In this document: piece by piece, positions 1 to 4,054 of the stretch
Layout: each line of letters starts with the position of its first letter
Numbering within the stretch: position 1 is the first letter of the stretch
Assembly (NCBI GenBank): GCA_038231615.1
Contig: JBBRLA010000584.1
Span: forward strand, 1 to 5,620
Length of the DNA: 5,620 nucleotides
From: JBBRLA01 sp038231615
Lineage (GTDB): Bacteria; Myxococcota_A; Polyangia; Palsa-1104; JAEUJZ01
Reading direction: 5' to 3'
The notes under the pieces: generated by a model
Seen by the model: only the letters and a program-made list of their open reading frames with translations
What the model was told of the DNA's origin: nothing
The model's database searches: none
Translations under genes and position numbers: made by a program

Positions 1-226
1 CACTCGGGGCCCGTCGGTGCCCCTCGCCCGCTTGCGGTAGGTGCTGACTTGCTGAGGCTGGATGACCGGCTTGGCTGCGCGGGGACTGCCACTCGGGGCC
101 CGTCGGTGCCCCTCGCCCGCTTGCGGTAGGTGCTGACTTGCTGAGGCTATGATGACCGGCTTGGCTGCGCGGGGACTGCCACTCGGGGCCCGTCGGGTGC
201 CCCGCACCGGTCGGTGACCGGCTTGG
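1..226. repeat. 89/90-bp tandem repeat, two full copies plus a decayed third
   Basis: Copy 1 (1-89) and copy 2 (90-179) are almost identical. The only difference is near the end, where GGCTGGATGACC becomes GGCTATGATGACC, which makes copy 2 one base longer. A third copy starts at 180 with the same CACTCGGGGCCCGTCGG but has lost its middle. It rejoins at the TGACCGGCTTGG segment around 214-226. The array starts at the left edge, so the copy number is unknown. No convincing coding frame runs through it, and a unit of 89 or 90 bp would shift frame between copies. It is best described as an intergenic tandem or VNTR-like repeat. No function can be read from it. Confidence 0.9.
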
Positions 227-250
227 GACACCCTCCAAGGGCCCCTTCGC

Positions 251-278
251 GGCAGTCCCCGGCTTCGCCAGCCGGTCA
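251..278 (-). repeat. Inverted partial copy of the tandem-repeat end
   Basis: This stretch begins GGCAGTCCCC and ends GCCGGTCA. Those are the exact reverse complements of the two ends of 153-180 (TGACCGGC...GGGGACTGCC), while the middle ten bases are diverged. The two segments could therefore fold into a long imperfect cruciform or RNA stem spanning about 153-278. A further fragment, GGTCAGTCCCCGCC (274-287), echoes the same sequence. This suggests a decayed palindromic repeat cluster rather than a gene. Confidence 0.6.
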
Positions 279-284
279 GTCCCC

Positions 285-327
285 GCCTTCCCAGCATCCT
301 GAGCAAAGCGAGGGACGCTGGGAAGGC
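285..327. repeat. Strong stem-loop with TGAGC-AAAGCGAG loop (dispersed palindrome, possible terminator)
   Basis: The arms GCCTTCCCAGC (285-295) and GCTGGGAAGGC (317-327) are perfectly complementary over 11 bp. After one A/C mismatch, a further TCC/GGA pairs inside. The loop region reads TGAGCAAAGCGAG. It resembles the CTGAGCGAAGCGAAG core that I recall as a palindromic repeat scattered through many environmental bacterial genomes, including Deltaproteobacteria and Chloroflexi. A run of six T lies at 337-342, ten bases past the stem. The structure may therefore also end a rightward transcript arriving from beyond the left edge, although that gap is long for a classical intrinsic terminator. 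Confidence 0.55.
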
Positions 328-364
328 TGCTTGGTCTTTTTTGACTGGAGAAGGGACGGGGGAC

Positions 365-392
365 TTGGTCCAATCATTGGATTAGTTAATAA
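365..392 (+). promoter_or_regulatory. Candidate promoter for plsC with internal palindrome
   Basis: TTGGTC (365-370) and TAATAA (387-392) are separated by 16 bp and resemble -35 and -10 boxes. They sit in the only AT-rich patch of the window, 60 to 85 bp before the chosen plsC start. The spacer contains the inverted repeat TCCAAT-C-ATTGGA (369-381), placed where a repressor could bind. This is pattern matching only. Myxobacterial promoters are poorly conserved, and no transcription start is known here. Confidence 0.35.
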
Positions 393-451
393 GTTTTGCT
401 CTGTCGATTTCAGTGACTTCTCTCACGAGCGCGCGATACGATGGGCTCGCC

Positions 452-1273
452 ATGGATCGATTGAGTCCCATCTTGCGACTTGTCGCGCAGTGGACGTTCT
501 TCGCCGCCTGGTCATCTTTTTGGATGACGGCAGCCATCGTGGGCCGCCTGGTCACCGGCAGCCCGGAGATCGCCCTTTGCTGGGCGCGCCGCTACTGGGG
601 CCGCGGTCTGGTCTGGGGAACAGGGTGCCGGCTGCAAATCGTCCCGGGGTTCGTCCCCACCCCCGGCCAACCCTATATCTTCGTCATGAATCATCAGAGC
701 ATGTTCGATATCGTGGTGGCATTTGTCGCGATACCGGCCAACATAAGGTTCGTGGCCAAGAAGGCCCTCCGCTCGGTTCCCTTTCTTGGCTGGTACATGA
801 GGGCGACGGGGATGGTCTTCATCGACCGGGGGGACCACGCACAGGCCGTTCACAGCCTGGAACAAGCGTGTCAGAAGATTCGTTCCGGCGCCAACATCCT
901 TGTGTACCCAGAAGGCACGCGGGCAAAGGAGAACGGACCCATCCTGCCCTTCAAGAAGGGCCCCTTCATCATGGCCATCCAGGCCGGCGTGCCCATCGTC
1001 CCCGTGGCAATCGAAGGGAGCGGACGCCTGTTGCCCACAAACACCCTGCGCATTACCCCGGGACCGGTGCGGGTCATCCTGGGGACCCCGATCCCGACGG
1101 CGGGGCTGTCGCGGTACGATCGTTTGCAGCTCATGTCGCACGTGCGCGACAGCCTTATCGACCTACATATCGGGCTGGGCGGTCAGGGCGGGGACAAGGC
1201 GCACGGCATCGCTCAGGCCGGTACGGAGGGGGTCGCGCAAAGGGAGCAACTCGCGGCGGACTCGGCGGCCTGA
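452..1273 (+). CDS. plsC: 1-acyl-sn-glycerol-3-phosphate acyltransferase (PlsC family)
   Basis: This enzyme moves an acyl chain from acyl-ACP or acyl-CoA to the sn-2 position of lysophosphatidic acid, giving phosphatidic acid at the inner membrane, the second acylation of phospholipid synthesis. From ATG 452 the product has 273 residues, a normal length for the family. A hydrophobic membrane-binding segment spans about 7-34. The four acyltransferase blocks are clear: NHQSMFD with the catalytic HX4D pair H81/D86; GMVFIDRGD at 120-128; YPEGTR at 152-157, which binds the phosphate of the substrate; and VPIVPVAI at 180-187. The tail after about residue 245 is polar and Gly/Ala/Gln-rich, probably disordered. 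A GTG at 413 in the same frame would add 13 residues. Neither start has a clear Shine-Dalgarno site, and 452 was chosen because MDRLSPILRLV is a typical beginning. Specificity within the PlsC superfamily (LPA versus other lysolipids) cannot be settled from sequence. It appears to be a single-gene unit converging on the next gene, and no clear terminator lies in the 51-bp gap. Confidence 0.93.
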   Translation: MDRLSPILRLVAQWTFFAAWSSFWMTAAIVGRLVTGSPEIALCWARRYWGRGLVWGTGCRLQIVPGFVPTPGQPYIFVMNHQSMFDIVVAFVAIPANIRFVAKKALRSVPFLGWYMRATGMVFIDRGDHAQAVHSLEQACQKIRSGANILVYPEGTRAKENGPILPFKKGPFIMAIQAGVPIVPVAIEGSGRLLPTNTLRITPGPVRVILGTPIPTAGLSRYDRLQLMSHVRDSLIDLHIGLGGQGGDKAHGIAQAGTEGVAQREQLAADSAA

Positions 1274-1324
1274 TGAGGACGGCCTTGGCCTTCTCTGGCA
1301 ATCCGTGGCCCGTTCACTGGGTCG

Positions 1325-2578
1325 TCACTTCTTGTTGTTCAGATCCTCGGCCAGGTACGCCAGAATCACCTGATCGAGGCTGCGCTCGTCCAGAGGGAGC
1401 GGCGCCTTGGGGTCTTTCTCGATGCGGGGCGCGGTGACGGGCTGGTTCGGCTTGGCCTCCCCCCGGCTGTTCTTGTCCGAGACGAAGACCGGCCGCTGGA
1501 TGACGACGCCCTCCGCGGTCGGTCGCGGTGGGGACGGCGACGCTTCCGGGCGGAAGGGGGCCGAGGGAACCGCGTCATGGGTTCGCATGACAGGCATGGG
1601 GAGCAGGCGCACCCGGGTCGGTTCCGCCGGCAGATCTCCCGGGTCGGCTTGCTGCGTCGCCACCGGCCGCGGCACGGATTCGGTTGGCGAGGACGGCACC
1701 ACCACCACCCGCCCTGGCGCTTCCCCGGTGCCGCGCCGGGGACTCCGGGAAGAAGAGCGGAGCATCGCCGAAGGGGTGCGCTCCGAAGGGGGTTTCCCCG
1801 ACGCGATCTTCCCGGTCACGGGGCGAAAGAATGGATGGGAGCGGGGCTTCTCCTGATCCGGGCGCCGCGGCGGGTTGGTCATGGGCACCGGCAGCACCGT
1901 CTCCACGACTCGATATTCGCGGGGTGGAGGCTGGGGAGGCCGGGGAGGATCGAAACGAAGCTCGTCCTCGCCTTCCGGCTCGGCCTCCAGTTCGAGCACC
2001 TGCCCGGCCCCGGGGTCAAGGCGCTCCGCCGCTTCCTCAGCATTGGCGGCCAGGCCCGCCAGCTCGATCAGGTCCGCGTCCATGACCGGCGCGATGCCCC
2101 GCGGCCGGGTGTTCATCCGCTCGAACTCGGACATGACGGGGCTGTAGGGCTCGGTGGTGGCGATGCTGGCCCCGGGAGCATCCAGCCGCTGCAGGTTGAG
2201 CTGGCGGATCAGGCTCGACTCCCTGGGCGGCGACGATAGCGGGAGGATCGGCGGGGCGGGCGCCTCCTCGAAGGGCTCGCCGCGGGAGTGGAAGTATTCT
2301 CGCAGCCGGGGGTCGAAGACGCCGTTCCGAAGCTGCTTCAGGACCGCCTTGTGCTGCCCCTGCATCAGGTTTTGCACCACGGGCTCGGTCTCGTCCGGCG
2401 CATAGCTGGTGCGGGTGGTGGCCAGGATGGTCCCGCTGTGGAACACATGGGTCACGATATGCGGCTTGGCCGCCCCGGAGTCCTCGGTCTGCACATGATA
2501 CAGACGACCGGCGTGCCGCACATTATGATTGAACCCAAGTAAGGGCGGACGGCGTTTCACCACCGAAGAGGCTAGCAT
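1325..2578 (-). CDS. Uncharacterised protein with N-terminal YHVQTEDSG block, Pro-rich linker and C-terminal LDQVILAYLAEDL motif
   Basis: The protein has 417 residues from the ATG at 2578. Residues 13-35 carry FNHNVRH...LYHVQTEDSG, followed by PHIVTHVFHSGTILAT (39-54), TSYA (57-60) and NLMQGQHKAVLKQL (70-83). I recall this compact block in unannotated proteins of Myxococcota and related Deltaproteobacteria (GYNTNIRYKG...HIQTEDSG types). About residues 105-390 are Pro/Arg/Ser/Glu-rich and low in complexity, probably disordered. The extreme C-terminus (LDERSLDQVILAYLAEDL) is a second conserved short motif. No signal peptide or membrane helix is seen, so it is probably cytoplasmic. The frame is open for 47 more codons upstream to a possible start at 2719, but that extension is Arg/Pro/Ser-rich and unlike the conserved core, so 2578 is preferred. 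No good ribosome-binding site supports either start. Two short conserved ends joined by a disordered linker suggest a scaffold or adaptor, which is inference. The function is unknown. Confidence 0.82.
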   Translation of the reverse strand: MLASSVVKRRPPLLGFNHNVRHAGRLYHVQTEDSGAAKPHIVTHVFHSGTILATTRTSYAPDETEPVVQNLMQGQHKAVLKQLRNGVFDPRLREYFHSRGEPFEEAPAPPILPLSSPPRESSLIRQLNLQRLDAPGASIATTEPYSPVMSEFERMNTRPRGIAPVMDADLIELAGLAANAEEAAERLDPGAGQVLELEAEPEGEDELRFDPPRPPQPPPREYRVVETVLPVPMTNPPRRPDQEKPRSHPFFRPVTGKIASGKPPSERTPSAMLRSSSRSPRRGTGEAPGRVVVVPSSPTESVPRPVATQQADPGDLPAEPTRVRLLPMPVMRTHDAVPSAPFRPEASPSPPRPTAEGVVIQRPVFVSDKNSRGEAKPNQPVTAPRIEKDPKAPLPLDERSLDQVILAYLAEDLNNKK

Positions 2579-2743
2579 ACGTGGCGCTGGTTGGCGCGAA
2601 AGAGCCCCCGGCCCACGTCGCGGCATCTCAGTCCCAAAAGAACCTGGGCAGGGGCAGCGGCCACGCGCGGATGCGATGGAGAACGTCACGGAAGCAGAAA
2701 GGTACGGGATGTTCATCAAACGCTACGCTGCCGCGATGCAGTC

Positions 2744-3196
2744 TTAGCCTGAACGGCCATGAGGCATGGCGAGGGGACCCTTCTTGTGACGGTCTGATCT
2801 CTTGCGGGTAACCGTGGCGAGCCTGCGGATAAGGGTCTGGACCCTTATCCGCAACGGCCACTTGCCAGTTTTTCCTGCCAGCACCCGTAGTTGCGCGATC
2901 CAGGGGCGTTCTCGCAACGCCCAGGGGCGTTCTCGCAACGCCCAGGGGCGTTCTCGCAACGCCCAGGGGCGTTCCCGCAACGCCCAGGGGCGTTCCCGCA
3001 ACGCCCAGGGGCGGGGCGGGGCCTGCGCCGCCGCCTCCAGGTCATCGCGCCGTTCCAGTATCTTGCGGTCGGCGTCCAACCACCCGCGCAGGGGCGGGCC
3101 AGAAGCAGCGCCTCGTGGCCAGGTCCACCCGCTGCGGGTCCTGATTCGCAAGATCACCGGCATCTGATCCAGGCTCAAAGAGTCTCTGGTGGGCAT
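2744..3196 (-). CDS. Doubtful 150-codon frame across the hairpin array
   Basis: A minus-strand frame starting at ATG 3196 encodes MPTRDSLSLDQMPVILRI..., then five copies of the heptapeptide ALRERPW made by the 21-bp repeat, then an Arg/Lys-rich end (RKRSDRHKKG). The part before the repeat has some protein-like character (GWLDADRKILERRDDLEAAA), but I recognise no family. The perfect hairpin in each repeat unit, and the palindrome within the 3' part of the frame, argue that selection acts on nucleic-acid structure. It is listed so that a reader can check it. It is more likely spurious, or a remnant of an older gene. Confidence 0.2.
   Translation of the reverse strand: MPTRDSLSLDQMPVILRIRTRSGWTWPRGAASGPPLRGWLDADRKILERRDDLEAAAQAPPRPWALRERPWALRERPWALRERPWALRERPWALRERPWIAQLRVLAGKTGKWPLRIRVQTLIRRLATVTRKRSDRHKKGPLAMPHGRSG
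2824..2853. repeat. Near-perfect 30-bp palindrome
   Basis: TGCGGATAAGGGTC (2824-2837) and GACCCTTATCCGCA (2840-2853) are exact reverse complements separated by TG. As RNA this would be a stem of about 13 bp with a CTGG loop. Beyond a short bulge the pairing resumes, with GTGGC (2814-2818) opposite GCCAC (2857-2861). A T5 run follows at about 2868-2872 on the plus strand. That looks like a rightward terminator, but no rightward gene ends here. A protein-binding site or a transcription insulator before the operon are alternatives. Confidence 0.75.
2899..3013. repeat. Array of five tandem 21-bp hairpin units
   Basis: Five head-to-tail 21-bp units (from 2899, 2920, 2941, 2962 and 2983) are followed by a partial sixth. 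In each one, GGGCGTT pairs with AACGCCC around a five-base loop, with AG between neighbouring hairpins. The stems are at 2904-2922, 2925-2943, 2946-2964, 2967-2985 and 2988-3006. The loop is CTCGC in the first three units and CCCGC in the last two. The stems do not vary at all. The array could form a string of small hairpins in RNA or single-stranded DNA, or alternative longer pairings between units. No function is known to me. Confidence 0.93.
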
Positions 3197-3262
3197 CTAT
3201 CAAGCTGGCCGAGCGTTTGTCAGCTTGCCGACGGGGCGGCAGTGTGATAAAAGCGGCTGGCG

Positions 3263-3973
3263 ATGACGCGCGTCCCGCATGTTCCGGCGCTCACCCTGGT
3301 CCCGCTTCGAGAATTGGCCCAGATGGTCACGGCGCTTTTGCCTCAAGGCTTCCCGATTCCCCCGGGAAGCCGTGAATCGGCGCGCTTGCAGGCGCTGCTT
3401 TTGGCGGCAGAGCACCTGCGCGCACTGCCCGCTCGCGGCGCTACCAGCGACGATCTGCTGCGGCGAGGGGCGGCCCTGCGGGCACAGGCGGCCGAGACCC
3501 TGGCGATCCTCGGCAAGCATGCCGCCGCGGAGATGCCGGCGGCGCTTCACCGGGCCACCGCCCACTGGGAGCAGGCCGGCAACGTGACCCTGCTCACCCC
3601 CGAGGGCCGCGCCGCCGCCCTGGCCTTGCAAGAAGCGGTGCAGCACGCCCTCGACGCCCTTCTGGCGGTGCGGGAACGGACGCCCGGGGCAGTCGCCTTC
3701 CTGGGTTGCGCCGCAGAGGCCATGACAGCAGTGGACTCGGCCTGCACCCTGCTGCGGGCGATGGAGGTGCGCTTCGCTCCTTTGTTGCGCGAGCGGCTGC
3801 GCCAGCTTCCGACCTCGGCCTCGCCAGCCGATCAGCGGGAGGCCCTCTTGCCGGGAAATATCCCCTTTCTCCCGGTCGGCGAGGCGCTGCTGGGCGCGGC
3901 GGTCGCCCTGGGCTTTTGCCGGGAAGGGCCCCAAGGCCCGACTGCGTCGATCAAAGAGGGGACCTGCGCATGA
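3263..3973 (+). CDS. Uncharacterised 236-aa helical protein, first gene of a stator-like operon
   Basis: This is an Ala/Leu/Arg-rich, probably all-helical soluble protein with no signal peptide and no clear membrane helix. The start is well fixed, because an in-frame TAA lies five codons upstream (3248-3250) of ATG 3263. The ribosome-binding site is weak (AAGCGG). Visible stretches include LTLVPLRELAQMVTALLP near the N-terminus, WEQAGNVTLLTPEGRAAALALQ in the middle, a third helix-rich part with a Cys (FLGCAAEAMTAVDSACTLL) and MEVRFAPLLRERLRQL. The end is hydrophobic (PVGEALLGAAVALGFC), then polar (SIKEGTCA). I recognise no catalytic motif or family. Its stop overlaps the start of the mini-ORF at 3970 (ATGA), so it is translationally coupled to the downstream MotA/ExbB-like gene and probably works with it. 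Size and position recall the DUF3348 protein that precedes a DUF802 membrane protein in proteobacterial operons, but the characteristic residues I remember for DUF3348 (QWLDWTDAI) are missing. That comparison is only positional. Confidence 0.85.
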   Translation: MTRVPHVPALTLVPLRELAQMVTALLPQGFPIPPGSRESARLQALLLAAEHLRALPARGATSDDLLRRGAALRAQAAETLAILGKHAAAEMPAALHRATAHWEQAGNVTLLTPEGRAAALALQEAVQHALDALLAVRERTPGAVAFLGCAAEAMTAVDSACTLLRAMEVRFAPLLRERLRQLPTSASPADQREALLPGNIPFLPVGEALLGAAVALGFCREGPQGPTASIKEGTCA

Positions 3974-4054
3974 ACGGCTTTCGTCCCGGCAGACGAGGTC
4001 TTTTCCCCCGGCGACGGGCCACCCAAGAGGGGACCCGCGCATGAACGGCTTTCG
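3954..4054 (+). repeat. 30-bp direct repeat duplicating a ribosome-binding site and start codon
   Basis: Positions 3954-3983 and 4025-4054 are identical at 29 of 30 bases, differing only by T at 3965 versus C at 4036. Each copy holds AAGAGGGGACC, a good Shine-Dalgarno core 8-10 bases before ATG, then GAACGGCTTTCG. The offset of 71 bp is not a multiple of three, so the copies are in different frames. The 41 bp between them are not duplicated. The second copy starts the membrane-protein gene, and the first starts a 24-codon mini-ORF. Confidence 0.9.
3970..4044 (+). CDS. 24-codon Arg-rich mini-ORF bridging two genes
   Basis: ATG 3970 overlaps the stop of the 236-aa gene as ATGA. The frame reads MNGFRPGRRG...QEGTRA with seven Arg, one Glu and no Lys or Asp. 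It ends in a TGA (4042-4044) that again overlaps the ATG of the next gene as ATGA. It has its own good ribosome-binding site, AGAGGGG at 3955-3961. Its first five residues equal those of the downstream gene because of the 30-bp duplication, and its EGTRA ending mirrors the EGTCA ending of the upstream protein. It may be a by-product of the duplication, a coupling leader that hands ribosomes to the next gene, or a real small peptide. No function is claimed. Confidence 0.4.
   Translation: MNGFRPGRRGLFPRRRATQEGTRA

Larger units (their letters stand above)
2579..3262. other. Gene-poor divergent intergenic region rich in palindromes
   Basis: These roughly 680 bp separate the minus-strand gene from the rightward operon. 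No frame is convincing. Frames stay open on both strands mainly because the 21-bp repeat contains no stop and its length is a multiple of three. The structure seen is a small inverted repeat GCCATG-AGG-CATGGC (2756-2770), a long palindrome (2824-2853), a five-hairpin array (2899-3013), and unremarkable GC-rich DNA from 3014 to about 3200. Both flanking promoters should lie here, but none is clear. TTGCCG (3225-3230) and TGATAA (3245-3250) before the operon are only 14 bp apart. Confidence 0.7.

Noticed and set aside
1274..1324. Bidirectional terminator between the convergent genes
   Set aside because: Only short GGCC/GGCC pairings are visible (for example around GGCCTTGGCC), with no stable stem followed by a T run on either strand.
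214..1437. 407-codon plus-strand frame covering plsC
   Set aside because: It is in a different frame from plsC, has a Pro/Arg/Gly/His-rich composition with no family signature, and is a GC-rich shadow of a gene that carries all four acyltransferase motifs.
2899..3013. CRISPR array
   Set aside because: The units are directly contiguous 21-mers with only an AG spacer, no unique spacers of 30-40 bp and no cas genes nearby.
2802..3247. Plus-strand frames through the hairpin array (AQGRSRN and RPGAFSQ repeats)
   Set aside because: The 21-bp repeat has no stop in any frame, so opposing and overlapping frames all stay open. Neither product has recognisable flanking sequence.
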